A program made the translations under genes and the position numbers. A stretch of 64,000 nucleotides of DNA from Nocardia sp. NRRL S-836 (GTDB taxonomy: Bacteria; Actinomycetota; Actinomycetes; Mycobacteriales; Pseudonocardiaceae): the NCBI RefSeq assembly GCF_001279525.1, contig NZ_LGDY01000091.1, positions 682,001 to 746,000 on the forward strand, read 5' to 3'. Position 1 is the stretch's first letter, and each line of letters begins with the position of its first letter. The notes below the pieces were generated by a model, which did no database searches, had not been told where the DNA came from, and saw only the letters and a list, made by a program, of their open reading frames with translations. Below, piece after piece: positions 55,627 to 64,000 of this stretch.

Positions 55627-58296
55627 TCAGAACGCGGCGTCGCGGAGCTGGCGCCGCGAGGTCACGCCGAGCTTGCCGAACACCTTGCGCAGGTGCCATT
55701 CCACCGTGCGCGGGCTGAGGAACAGCCGGGTGCCGATCTCCGGGTTCGAGTAGCCCTCCCCGGCCAGCCGCGCGATCTGGTACTCCTGCGCGGTCAGCTC
55801 GTCGGTGGTCTCGACGGTGCGCTTGCGGACCGTCTCGCCGGTGGCCAGCAGCTCGCGGTTGGCGCGTTCGGCGAACGCCGGCATGCCCGCGGCCACCAGC
55901 ATCTCGTGGGCGGTGCGCAGGTGGTCGCGGGCCTCGACGCGATGTCCCTCGCGGCGCAGCCACTCGCCGTGGAGCAGGTGGGCGCGGGCGAGCTCGCCGC
56001 GCAGCGCCGTGCGTTCCAGGTGGGCGATCGACTCGGGGAAGCCGGAGGCGTCGCCGTTCAACGCCCGCAGGCGTGCCTTGATGCCCAGCGACCAGTCGGT
56101 GTCCACCCAGGACGCCGACCGCGCCAGCGCTTGCGCCACCAGCGCGGCGTCGCCGGTGCGGGACGCGGCCTCGGCCAGTTCCGCGGTGGCCAGGCAGCCG
56201 TAGACCGGCGAGTCCTCCGCGAACACCCGCAGCGCGGCGTCCCTGGCCAGGTCGTGGCGGCCCTGGCCGTTGTGCAGCAGTGCGGAGGCCCAGTCGGTGA
56301 TCGTGGCGAGCCGGCCCTGTCCGGCGGCGCGCGCCTCGCGGCCGATGGCGGCCCCGGTGTCCTCGCCGCGCAGCGCGGCCTGGAGCAGGACCGCGTAACC
56401 GACCGGCCGGGTGCCGGTGACCTCGGAGATCCGCAGGTCCTCCTCGATCAACGCCTGTGCGGCCGCCGGTTCGCCGGCGAGCAGTTCGTTGTCCGCCAGG
56501 AAGTTCAGCGCGAACTGCAGCTGCACCAGCGCTCCGGCGTCACGGGCCAGTCTCACCTGCCGCTGGGCGAACGCGCGGCGGGTCTCGAAGTCCCACAGCT
56601 CGCTCGCGAGCATGCCGCCCGCGCGGTGGCCGAGGAGCCACGGCAGGCGGCTGACGTCCTCGGCGCCGACCCGCACCGAGCGCACGGCGTCCAGTGCGCG
56701 GGTCATCGCGGGCACGGAGGCCGCGTAGCCCAGCGTCACCCGGCTGGTCAGCGCGTCCAGGACGAGGTCGGTCGCGGACGGCGGCACGTGCGGCGGGGGA
56801 GCGGTGTGCGAGGCGATCTGGGCGGGCTCGGCGGCCCAGATCGCGGCCGACACCGCCTCCAGGTGCGTCTCGCGGGCCAGGCCGGGGTCGAACGGCGTGA
56901 GCCTGGCCGCCGCGCTGAACAGCAGCGGCGCCGCCTGTGCCACGTGGCGCTGGTCGAACGCGATGTGCCCGCGCAGGTGCTCGACCTCGGCGCTGCGCCG
57001 CTCGTCGGACGGCCCCGCCTCGACCGCGCTCAGCAGCCGCAGTGCCGCGTCCAGCGCACCGGCGTCGCGCTTGGCCCGTGCCGCGGCCAGCTCGCGCCGG
57101 GCCCGCAGTCCCGGTTCCGGGGTGAGCACCGCGGCCTGTTCGAGGAACGCCGCCGCGGCCAGCAGACCACCGCGGGCCTGCGCGCGACCGGCGGAGTGCT
57201 CCAGGTCGGCCGCCACCTCCTCGTCCGGTGACGTCGTGCCCTGGGCCCGGTGCCACGCGCGGCGGTCCGGGTCCACCGCGGGATCGGTCACCTCGGCCAG
57301 CGCCCGGTGCACCGCCAGCCGGTCCGCCACCGCCGCCGACCGGTAGACCGCCGAGCGCACCAGCGGGTGCCGGAACCGCACCCGTGCGCCGAACTCGATC
57401 AACCCGGTCTCCTCGGCCGCCGCTGCCGGGTCCGCGCCCAGGCCGAGCAGACCGGCCGCGCGCCACAGCAGCGTGGCGTCGCCGAGCGGTTCGGCGGCGG
57501 CGGTCAGCAGCAACAGCCGGGTGTCGGCGGGCAGCGGTGCGACCTGGCGCACGAAGCCCTGCTCGATCCGGCTGGTCAGCGGTACCGCGTCGAGGCCGTC
57601 GGCGAGCTCGGCCGCCGTCCACGCGCGCGGCAGCTCCAGCAGCGCCAAGGGGTTGCCGCGGGCCTCGGCCACGATCCGGTCGCGCACCCGGTTGTCGACC
57701 GGTCCCTTGACCACCGAGTCGAGCAACGCGCGGGCGTCGGCGTCGTCCAGGCCGCGGACCTGCAGCTCCGGCAGCCCGTCGAGGTAGTCGTTGCCGTCGC
57801 GCAGCACGAACACCAGCGCGATCCGTTCGGCCAGCAGCCGGCGCGCCACGAAGGCGAGCACCGCCGACGACATCGTGTCGAGCCACTGCGCGTCGTCGAC
57901 CAGGCACACCAGCGGCTGCTCGTCGGCGACGTCCGCGAGCAGCGTCAGCACCGCCAGGCCCACCATGAACCGGGTCGGTCGCGGCCCCGCGGCCAGGCCG
58001 AACGCCGTGGCCAGCGCTTCCTCCTGCGGGCCGGGAAGCTTGCCCAGCCGGTCGAGGAACGGCAGGCACAGCTGGTGCAGCGCCGCGTAGGCGAACGCGC
58101 TCTCCGCCTCCACACCGGCCGCCCGCGCCACCCGGAAGCCCGCCGCGCGCTCGGACACGCGGTCGAGCAGCGCCGTCTTGCCGATGCCGGCCTCACCGCG
58201 CAGCACCAGCACCTGACCTGCGCCGGACCGCGCCCGCGTGAGCAGCCGCTCGAGCGTCTCGCCCTCAGCACGCCTGCCCAGCAAGTCCTCCGACAC
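55627..58296 (-). CDS. LuxR-family LAL-type ATPase regulator
   Basis: 889 residues from GTG 58296. The frame is open to 58368, but [10 protein letters not shown] is the usual LAL N-terminus. A TAGGCT box lies 8 bases upstream, so the message may be leaderless. AAA/ATPase: Walker [12 protein letters not shown] at about 36 and Walker [14 protein letters not shown] long TPR-like middle region follows. The C-terminal LuxR helix-turn-helix has [22 protein letters not shown] and [18 protein letters not shown]. Large ATP-dependent activators of this kind control sugar use or secondary metabolism. It is convergent with the GH62 gene, and divergent from the VOC genes. Confidence 0.94.
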   Translation of the reverse strand: MSEDLLGRRAEGETLERLLTRARSGAGQVLVLRGEAGIGKTALLDRVSERAAGFRVARAAGVEAESAFAYAALHQLCLPFLDRLGKLPGPQEEALATAFGLAAGPRPTRFMVGLAVLTLLADVADEQPLVCLVDDAQWLDTMSSAVLAFVARRLLAERIALVFVLRDGNDYLDGLPELQVRGLDDADARALLDSVVKGPVDNRVRDRIVAEARGNPLALLELPRAWTAAELADGLDAVPLTSRIEQGFVRQVAPLPADTRLLLLTAAAEPLGDATLLWRAAGLLGLGADPAAAAEETGLIEFGARVRFRHPLVRSAVYRSAAVADRLAVHRALAEVTDPAVDPDRRAWHRAQGTTSPDEEVAADLEHSAGRAQARGGLLAAAAFLEQAAVLTPEPGLRARRELAAARAKRDAGALDAALRLLSAVEAGPSDERRSAEVEHLRGHIAFDQRHVAQAAPLLFSAAARLTPFDPGLARETHLEAVSAAIWAAEPAQIASHTAPPPHVPPSATDLVLDALTSRVTLGYAASVPAMTRALDAVRSVRVGAEDVSRLPWLLGHRAGGMLASELWDFETRRAFAQRQVRLARDAGALVQLQFALNFLADNELLAGEPAAAQALIEEDLRISEVTGTRPVGYAVLLQAALRGEDTGAAIGREARAAGQGRLATITDWASALLHNGQGRHDLARDAALRVFAEDSPVYGCLATAELAEAASRTGDAALVAQALARSASWVDTDWSLGIKARLRALNGDASGFPESIAHLERTALRGELARAHLLHGEWLRREGHRVEARDHLRTAHEMLVAAGMPAFAERANRELLATGETVRKRTVETTDELTAQEYQIARLAGEGYSNPEIGTRLFLSPRTVEWHLRKVFGKLGVTSRRQLRDAAF

Positions 58297-58403
58297 GGGC
58301 CCGAGCCTAACGGGCCGGTGGATGACCAGGGTGTTCCACGGGGGCGACGGCACCCCTGGCGGGCGCAACCTTCAAGCACACGACGACGAAGGAGATGGAC
58401 CCC

Positions 58404-58850
58404 ATGGACTACCGGTTCGAGCTGGCCGTCATCCCGGTGAGCGACATCGACCGGGCCGTGCACTTCTACCGGACGCTGGGCTGGCGCTTCGACGCCGAGT
58501 TCGCCGACGACGAGGGCTACCGCCTGGTGCAGTTCACCCCGCCCGGCTCGCCCGCGTCGATCATCTTCGGCAGCGGCGTCACCGACGCGGAGCCCGGCAG
58601 CACGCAGGGCCTGCACCTGATCGTCGACGACGTCGTCGCCGCCCGCGAGGACCTGCTGAGCAAGGGCGTGAACGCCAGCGAGGTCTTCCACGACAAGACC
58701 GGCGTCTTCCACCACGCGGGCACCGAGGGCCGGGTCGAGGGCCCCGACCCGAAGCGCGCCAGCTACGGCTCGTTCCTCTCGTTCACCGACCCGGACGGCA
58801 ACGGCTGGGTGCTGCAGGAGGTCACCACACGCCTTCCCGGCCGGGTGTGA
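58404..58850 (+). CDS. VOC (glyoxalase/bleomycin resistance-like) protein
   Basis: 148 residues from ATG 58404. ATG 58395 sits directly on the AAGGAG ribosome-binding site, so the later start is preferred. Two betaalphabetabetabeta halves: AVIPVSDIDRAVHFYRTLGW and LSFTDPDGNGWVLQEVTT, which has the metal-ligand Glu. Likely a metal-dependent lyase or dioxygenase-like enzyme or a binding protein of unknown substrate. Followed after 35 bases by a paralogue. Confidence 0.92.
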   Translation: MDYRFELAVIPVSDIDRAVHFYRTLGWRFDAEFADDEGYRLVQFTPPGSPASIIFGSGVTDAEPGSTQGLHLIVDDVVAAREDLLSKGVNASEVFHDKTGVFHHAGTEGRVEGPDPKRASYGSFLSFTDPDGNGWVLQEVTTRLPGRV

Positions 58851-58885
58851 CGACTTCGCCAGTACGACTCGAAGAGGAAGCAGAA

Positions 58886-59482
58886 GTGAAGAAGCCCGCA
58901 GAGATCGACCAGAAGCTCGAGGTCACCGTCATCCCCGTGTCCGATGTGGAGCGGGCCAGGCAGTTCTACCGCGGCCTGGGCTGGCGCGAGGACGTCACGC
59001 CGTCGCAGGTCGTGCAGTTCACCCCGCCCGGCTCCCACGCCTCGGTCCACTTCGGCGAGGGCGCCACGTCGGCCGAACCCGGCTCCGCCCGGCACTTCCT
59101 GGTCGTCTCCGACGTCGTGGCGGCCCACGAGGCACTCGTGGCGGCCGGCCTCCCGGTCGGTGACCTGTTCCACGGCGGCCCCGACGGCCCCGTCCCCGGC
59201 GCCGACCCGCAACGCCGCAGCTACGTCACCCGCGCCGAGCTCGCCGACCCCGACGGCAACACGTGGGTGCTGCAGGAGGTCACGACCCGCCTGCCCGGCC
59301 GCGTCGAGGCCGACGACACCTCCTACGCCTCGATCGCGGACCTGGAGGCGGCACTGACCAGGGCCGCCAAGGCGCACGGCGAGCACGAGGCACGCAACGG
59401 CGGCGTGCACGACGAGCAGTGGCCCGCCTGGTACGCCGAGTACATGGTCAACGAACAAACGGGAGCCGAACTGCCGCAGTGA
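58886..59482 (+). CDS. VOC (glyoxalase-like) protein with C-terminal extension
   Basis: 198 residues from GTG 58886, after GAGGAAG. The VOC domain (about 10-140) is closely related to the preceding gene (VTVIPVSDVERARQFYRGLGW; DPDGNTWVLQEVTTRLPGR), indicating tandem duplication. The extra 55 C-terminal residues form a helix-rich tail (SIADLEAALTRAAKAHGEHE) ending in WPAWYAEYMVNEQ, a pattern often seen fused to or beside polyketide-cyclase-like small domains. Substrate unknown. Confidence 0.9.
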   Translation: MKKPAEIDQKLEVTVIPVSDVERARQFYRGLGWREDVTPSQVVQFTPPGSHASVHFGEGATSAEPGSARHFLVVSDVVAAHEALVAAGLPVGDLFHGGPDGPVPGADPQRRSYVTRAELADPDGNTWVLQEVTTRLPGRVEADDTSYASIADLEAALTRAAKAHGEHEARNGGVHDEQWPAWYAEYMVNEQTGAELPQ

Positions 59483-59505
59483 CTTGCGAAGATCACCGGA
59501 GTGCT

Positions 59506-59538
59506 GCGCGGAACGCCGGGCAAACAGGCGTTCCGCGC
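59506..59538 (+). terminator. Hairpin terminator after the VOC pair
   Basis: Perfect 12-bp stem GCGCGGAACGCC (59506-59517) with GGCGTTCCGCGC (59527-59538), 9-base loop, 23 bases after the stop. Confidence 0.8.
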
Positions 59539-59601
59539 ACTCTGCCATGTCGTGACACCTGACGTGGTTACCGTGTAACCACAGGGCTCAGAGGGGGGTC
59601 G

Positions 59602-60111
59602 ATGATGAGGCGGATTCCGGCGTTTCCCGCTCGGATCGCATCGCTGAACGACGGCGTGGTCGCGACAGCGGACGCGTACGGCGCGTGGCTGCGCACGTTC
59701 TACGACGTCAGGGCGCGCTGGCACCGGCGGTTCTACCGGCTCAGCGGGGTGGCGGTGATCTTCGCCGGTGCGGCGCTGCCGGTGCTGACCAGCCTGGACT
59801 ACCCGGGCAAGAGCTGGCTGATCTCACTGGCCGGCGTGCTGGTGGCGGGGCTGACCGGGCTGCGGGCGTTCTACCGGTGGGACCAGTCGTGGATCCTGCT
59901 GCGCAACACCGAGATGGCGGTGACGGCGGCCTACCTGGAGTGGAAGACCGAGCCGGGCAACTTCCCGGTGTCGCAGGAGCCGGAGCAGAAGCTGGTGCAG
60001 GAGAAGAACGCCGCGGCGTTCATCGACCGGCTGGGGGAGCTGCGGCAGCGGGAGGCGACCATCTACTTCAAGGACATGGCGTTCCCGAGCGTGCACGGCG
60101 CCAAGCCCTGA
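59602..60111 (+). CDS. DUF4231-like small membrane protein
   Basis: 169 residues from ATG 59602 or the adjacent ATG 59605, with GAGGGGGG upstream. Two membrane helices (about 48-63 and 71-90), preceded by ARWHRRFYRLSG and followed by RAFYRWDQSWILLRNTEMAVTA, match the DUF4231 pattern, a two-helix family linked to SLATT-type effector proteins in phage-defence predictions. The C-terminal helix (LVQEKNAAAFIDRLGELRQRE) is cytoplasmic. No enzymatic partner is adjacent, so its role here is unknown. Confidence 0.82.
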   Translation: MMRRIPAFPARIASLNDGVVATADAYGAWLRTFYDVRARWHRRFYRLSGVAVIFAGAALPVLTSLDYPGKSWLISLAGVLVAGLTGLRAFYRWDQSWILLRNTEMAVTAAYLEWKTEPGNFPVSQEPEQKLVQEKNAAAFIDRLGELRQREATIYFKDMAFPSVHGAKP

Positions 60112-60132
60112 CCCGGTGGTAATTGCGTAGCG

Positions 60133-60180
60133 CACTCCTCGCCGGGAGGACGACGATCCGCTCACCCGACGCGAGGAGTG
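60133..60180 (+). promoter_or_regulatory. Hairpin that would bury the esterase ribosome-binding site
   Basis: CACTCCTCGC (60133-60142) pairs perfectly with GCGAGGAGTG (60171-60180); the latter contains the GAGGAG ribosome-binding site of the ATG at 60184. In RNA it could limit translation, or it may be a DNA operator. Confidence 0.5.
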
Positions 60181-60183
60181 GTG

Positions 60184-60504
60184 ATGGTCGAGGTCCGGGT
60201 GACCACCGGTGTCGTGCGCGGCGCACGTGAAGGCGAGGTCGTGGTCTTCCGCGGCATCCCGTTCGCGGCACCGCCGGTCGGGCCGCTGCGGTTCGGCGCG
60301 CCCCACCCGGCCGAGGCCTGGGACGGCGTGCGCGACGCACTGGCGTTCGGGCCGCCGCCACCGCAGGGCGGTGCGTTCGGCATGAACCGGACGAGCGAAG
60401 CCACTTCCTCGCCCGCGGAGACCTCGGCTCCGGCGTACGAGTCCTCTTCCCTCGGCCAGGGGAGGATATTTATAGCTGCGAGACATGTCCGATCACTCCC
60501 GTGA
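60184..60504 (+). pseudogene. Type B carboxylesterase, N-terminal fragment
   Basis: Starts normally at ATG 60184 with [33 protein letters not shown] (residues about 4-36), the unmistakable N-terminus of type B carboxylesterases, and continues to FGPPPPQGG. The family-like sequence ends near 60400-60460. The frame then runs into unrelated DNA and stops at 60504. The rest of the enzyme resumes near 62400, so one gene has been split by about 1.9 kb of inserted or rearranged DNA. Confidence 0.85.
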
Positions 60505-61184
60505 AACATGGAACGCGACCAAGCGCGTGTTGTCCGGCAGTGATCCACAGAAATCGATGTACTGGCGAAGAACCAGTACACGAATCAGCCGCAGATCCAG
60601 CAAGGATCCATCGACTGGTGCGTCTACCTGCCCGAACGTCCCGATGCCCTGATCGGGTGATACAGAACTTCGCTGGGCTGAGCCGCCGATTTGTAGTTTC
60701 TGTGGTCGGTGATCCATCTCGCTAACGCGGCCGCGGCCTGACCGGCGATTGCTACCCCGTTGTGAGGTGCGCAGGGTCGATGGCGTGGGTGCGCGGTCGG
60801 GACCCGAACGCCCGATCCGGAGACGCCGATCTGCATGCGCAACCTGTGGGTGTCCGTGACCACGTCGAGGCGCCGCGACAGTCGCCGTGCCGCCGTGCCG
60901 CCGTGCCGCCGTGCCGCCGTCCGGCGGTAACAGTGTGATGAAGATACAACTGGGAACGGCCCGGACCACGTGAATTGCCCCATGCGCAATGACTGCGGAT
61001 TCCGATGATTGGCCTATCAGTCCCACGAACGGTATTTCGTGATGGCGGCAGACGGGTGAATCCTCTCGACAGCGATTCTGGCGGTCTTGGACAGTTCCAT
61101 CGTGCGCGGTTTCCTGCAGCCACTCACCACATGCATTCCGTTCCCACCACGCACAGCGAACGGCATGCCCGGAAGGAAAACTCC
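60505..61184. other. Inserted-looking non-coding DNA within the split esterase gene
   Basis: About 680 bases with lower and uneven GC, starting with an AT-rich patch (GGATATTTATAGC near 60462-60474) and containing an 8-base tandem repeat. Short protein-like stretches occur (for example VLAKNQYTNQPQIQQGS near 60560), but no intact gene or recognisable transposase was found. Confidence 0.5.
60887..60918. repeat. Tandem repeat (GTGCCGCC)x4
   Basis: Four exact head-to-tail copies of the 8-base unit, with partial copies on both flanks. Probably slippage-generated; not in a supported gene. Confidence 0.85.
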
Positions 61185-61955
61185 ATGCACGACGACGATG
61201 AGCCGGTAGGCCGTGTACTCGGCCGACGGCAGGCGCTGATCCTGCTCGGCGCCGCAGGCGCGACGCTCACGGTCGCGGGATCTCCCGTGGCCGGCGCCAC
61301 CCAAACAACTGGCAGCCCCGAGGTCTGCGCACCGACGCTGAACTGCGTGGTCAAGCCGGAGCAGATGGAAGGTCCCTATTTCGTCGACAGGATGCTCAAC
61401 CGGTCCGACATCCGAACCGACCCGGCCACCGGTCGGCCGTCGCCCGGAACGGCGCTGACACTCAACTTCACCGTCCAGTCGGTCCGCCCAGGACAGTGCA
61501 CCCCCCTGCCCAACGCCACAGTGGACATCTGGCAGTGCGACGCGTTCGGGCTTTACTCGGACATCCCGTCACAGGGAAGTTCCGGTCGCCGTTTCCTGCG
61601 CGGCTATCAGAAAACCAACACGGATGGGAAGGCCCAATTCATCACCATCCTGCCCGGCTGGTACACCGGCAGGACCCTCCACATCCACATCAAGATCCGG
61701 ACGACCGGCACCGACGGCCGTCCGTACGAGTTCACGTCACAGCTGTACTTCACACCCGCGTTCGGCGCGGCCTACCTCCAGACCCAGCCGTACGCGCGTA
61801 AAGGCCCTGCGGACACCACCAACAACAGGGACTCCATTTACCTGAGGGGTGGTGCCCAGATGGTGCTGAACCCCACCAGCACCGGGACCGGCTACAGCGC
61901 GGACTTCGCGATCGGTCTCGACCTGTCCGACACCCAGGTCGGCCTCCCCGACTGA
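61185..61955 (+). CDS. Secreted intradiol ring-cleavage dioxygenase-like protein
   Basis: 256 residues from ATG 61185, after AAGGAAAA. A twin-arginine-like leader (LGRRQALILLGAAGATLTVA) ends near residue 40. The mature part has MEGPYFVD, then NATVDIWQCDAFGLYSD, GWYTGRTLHIHIKIR and AQMVLNP. The Tyr in GLYSD, Tyr in GWYTG and the HIH pair are the Fe(III) ligands expected for intradiol dioxygenases. Exported members of this family act on aromatic breakdown products such as those from lignin, but the substrate is not known here. Its base composition is milder than that of flanking genes, and it sits inside the DNA that splits the esterase gene, so recent transfer is possible. Confidence 0.92.
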   Translation: MHDDDEPVGRVLGRRQALILLGAAGATLTVAGSPVAGATQTTGSPEVCAPTLNCVVKPEQMEGPYFVDRMLNRSDIRTDPATGRPSPGTALTLNFTVQSVRPGQCTPLPNATVDIWQCDAFGLYSDIPSQGSSGRRFLRGYQKTNTDGKAQFITILPGWYTGRTLHIHIKIRTTGTDGRPYEFTSQLYFTPAFGAAYLQTQPYARKGPADTTNNRDSIYLRGGAQMVLNPTSTGTGYSADFAIGLDLSDTQVGLPD

Positions 61956-62397
61956 TCGGGACGTTCGCTGGGCCTTCTTGACCTCGTCGTACTCAACCCT
62001 TCCAGTCCGAGTAGGACGGTCAGGTCGTCGGCGGAGAAAGGAAGTGGTACCGGCAGAGCTCGACTGCCCTTGACCGGGCACTGGTGCTCCCGGGGCGGCC
62101 TTCATGAGTGGGCTGCTGCCGCCGACCGGGATCGCCTTGCAGGTCGAAGGCCGTGAGTTGCGCGGTTTGTCGACGCGCGGTGAGGTCGTCAGCACCGGCT
62201 GCGCCGCGAACCGCGTTCACCGGACGACGCCTCGGCCGGGCACATCCCGATCTCGATGATCTCCGTCGACTCGCCCGGCGGCGGCGTTGCTGCCCAACAG
62301 GTCGCCTCGACGTCGACGATCAGCACGTGGTCGACCACCATCACGTGCTGATCGTCCCCGGCGTGTGAAGCCGATCAGTTGAGCTCCACCCCGACGG
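61956..62397. other. Non-coding DNA between the dioxygenase gene and the esterase remnant
   Basis: About 440 bases with no supported gene. Frames across it lack coding bias. It forms the right-hand side of the DNA separating the two esterase fragments. Confidence 0.5.
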
Positions 62398-63626
62398 CGG
62401 ACACGGCGACGACTGGCTGACGGTCAACGTGTGGTCACCGGACCTCGCGGCGGGATGCCGGTGCTGGTGTGGATCCACGGTGGCGCCTACACGATCGGCA
62501 TGTCGAGCCTTCCCGAGTACGACGGCACGCGGCTGGCGCTGGACGGCGTGGTCGTCGTGACGTTCAACTACCGGGTCGGCGTTGAGGGCTTCGGCCAGCT
62601 CGACGGCAAGCCGGCCAACCGCGGCCTGCTCGACCAGGTGGCCGCGCTGGAGTGGGTGCGCGACAACATCCGCGCGTTCGGCGGCGACCCGGCGCGCGTG
62701 ACGGTCTTCGGCGAGTCCGCCGGTGGCGGTTCGGTGGCGGCACTGCTGGCCATGCCACGGGCGCGCGGGCTCTTCCGGCGCGCCGTCGCGGCGAGCGCGC
62801 AGGGCACGTTCTTCAGCCCCGAGCTGGCCGCGGACATCACGGCGGCCTGCCTGGCGGAGCTGGGCGAGGACGTGTCCACTGTGGACCCGGTGCTGCTCCC
62901 GCTGGCCGGCGACGAGGTCACCGCGAAGATGGGCCGGTTCGCCGGACGGTGGGGCAGGGCCGCGCACCGCGGCCTTCCGTTCGCGCCCGTGGTCGACGGC
63001 GACGTGCTGCCCGTCGACCCGTGGCGTGCCCTGTCCGGCGGCGCCGCGCTGGGAGTGGACCTGCTCGTCGGTCACACGCGCGACGAGCAGCGGCTGTTCA
63101 CCGTGCTGGACGGCTTCGCCGGAACCGTGACCGACGAGATGGCGTCGGCGACGCTGGCGTTGTTCGCGCCGGGCGACTACCGCGCGGCCTTCCCCGGCGC
63201 GGGCCCCGAGGAGCTGTTCGACCTGGTGCAGTCCGACTGGCTGTTCCGGATGCCGACGCTGCGGCTGGCCGAGGAGCAGGTCGCGGCCGGTGGCCGGCGT
63301 GGGTCTACGAGCTCGCCTGGCAAGGTCAGCTCGGTGCCTGCCACGGCCTGGACGTGCCGCTGGTGTTCGGCAACCTCGACCGCGGCGCGCCCGCGGCGTT
63401 GATCGGCGAGGTGACCGCGGCGGCCGTCCGCCTGTCGGAGCACATGCGGACGACGTGGACGTCGTTCGCGATCCACGGCGACCCGGGCTGGCCGGACTTC
63501 TCCACGGGCCTGGCACAGGTCTTCGACGCCGAGCCCGCCGTGGTCCCGTACCCGGAGGAGACCTCACGCCGGTTGTGGGTGGACCACGACTTCGGCCCGC
63601 TGCCGTTGCTCGGCGGCCGGGAATAG
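62398..63626 (+). pseudogene. Type B carboxylesterase, C-terminal part, two frame changes
   Basis: The enzyme resumes with DDWLTVNVWSPDLA (62408-62449), changes frame near 62447 to GGMPVLVWIHGGAY, and carries the oxyanion-hole HGGAY, the nucleophile elbow GESAGGGS and later FAPVVDG. It changes frame again near 63290 to AWVYELAWQGQLGACHG and ends in DHDFGPLPLLGG at 63626. With the N-terminal part 1.9 kb away and two frame changes, no functional product is expected. The frame changes alone could be sequencing errors; the separation of the two parts could not. It may originally have been regulated with the genes to its left. Confidence 0.85.
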
Positions 63627-63666
63627 CTGCGGCTGTGCGGCGTTGTACGCGCCGGAAGGAGGTTTC

Positions 63667-64000
63667 ATGAAGGACAACTTCAACGACTACCTGCCGAACG
63701 GCCACGTCTCGCCGGACCGGTGGGTGACCGCGACGCGCCTGTTCGACTCCGGCCACGTGGAAACCGCGGCCGAGAAGTGGGAAAGCGCCCAGCTGCTGTT
63801 CGAGGCCAAGGAGTACACCAAGGCCGCCGCGCTGCTGGCCGAGGTGGTCGACGAGGTGCCGTTCCAGACGGACCTCTGCCTCCTGCTCGCCCGCGCCTAC
63901 TACCACTCGGCCCAGCTGGCCAAGGCGGAGGCGCAGCTACGCGTGATCGTCGACCGCGACCCGGTCGACCACTACGCCCACCTGCTGCTCGGCCGCACGC
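63667..64000 (+). CDS. Tetratricopeptide-repeat protein, partial
   Basis: Begins at ATG 63667, with a strong GGAAGGAGG ribosome-binding site, and runs off the right edge (111 codons seen). Helical repeats such as ATRLFDSGHVETAAEKWESA, LFEAKEYTKAAALLAEVV and LLARAYYHSAQLAKAEAQLR (each about 34 residues apart) have TPR consensus spacing. Probably a soluble scaffolding protein; function unknown. Confidence 0.85.
   Translation, partial: MKDNFNDYLPNGHVSPDRWVTATRLFDSGHVETAAEKWESAQLLFEAKEYTKAAALLAEVVDEVPFQTDLCLLLARAYYHSAQLAKAEAQLRVIVDRDPVDHYAHLLLGRT

Noticed and set aside
60880..60925. Tandem 8-base repeats considered as a CRISPR-like array
   Set aside because: Units are adjacent without spacers, far too short, and no cas gene is present.
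60493..61026. Minus-strand frame of 177 codons in the inserted DNA
   Set aside because: It reads through the 8-base tandem repeat as low-complexity Arg/His/Gly and has no homology-like features.
62440..63300. Esterase frame changes considered as sequencing errors with an otherwise intact gene
   Set aside because: Errors might explain the two frame changes, but not the 1.9 kb separation from the N-terminal part, so the pseudogene call stands.

Overview
The window is very GC-rich, uses GTG starts often, and carries actinobacterial families throughout: SARP regulators, modular cis-AT polyketide synthases, ANTAR, RsbQ/RsbP and LAL regulators. It is most likely the chromosome of a filamentous actinomycete, perhaps Pseudonocardiales; that placement is inferred, as no rRNA or tRNA gene was seen. 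Three large regions follow one another.

Region 1 (1 to about 32.5 kb) is the right-hand part of a type I polyketide cluster that continues off the left edge. A partial, fully reducing module (AT-DH-ER-KR-ACP) docks to a two-module protein (KS-AT-KR-ACP then KS-AT-KR-carrier), followed by a separate KS-AT didomain with no carrier domain. The second AT of the two-module protein has lost its active-site Ser and most of its small subdomain. The separate KS-AT keeps its AT Ser, but its KS has lost the HGTGT-motif His and the usual Lys. A trans-acting, split module is therefore a plausible reading. A tightly packed run follows: 3-hydroxyacyl-CoA dehydrogenase, free-standing ACP, acyl-CoA dehydrogenase, FkbH-like protein and type II thioesterase. 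This is the methoxymalonyl-ACP gene set without its O-methyltransferase, so hydroxymalonyl-ACP is the predicted extender unless the methyltransferase lies outside. A DUF5988-like small protein, a P-loop kinase, an acyl-AMP ligase, two giant SARP-type regulators and a TetR/MFS pair complete the region. Between the two SARP genes is a small secreted peptide with four DTPW repeats, which I regard as the most novel single gene here.

Region 2 (32.6 to 47.2 kb) is mostly stress, signalling and hypothetical genes. It holds an RsbQ hydrolase - RsbP-like PAS/PP2C phosphatase - STAS antagonist operon, with an IS5-type element inserted exactly at the STAS stop codon. It also holds a MerR/SnoaL/SDR group with a clear operator dyad, a second STAS protein, a beta-propeller protein, and a TetR/F420-type oxidoreductase pair with its own dyad.

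Region 3 (47.2 to 64 kb) is a plant arabinan/arabinoxylan degradation locus: GH54 with a ricin lectin, two GH43 with AbfB domains, and GH62 with a ricin lectin. LacI-type palindromes precede the GH54 gene and the GH43 pair, and a STAS protein and a GAF-ANTAR antiterminator lie between them. After it come a LAL regulator, two VOC proteins, a DUF4231-like membrane protein, and a type B carboxylesterase gene broken by about 1.9 kb of foreign-looking DNA carrying a secreted intradiol dioxygenase gene. A TPR protein runs off the right edge.
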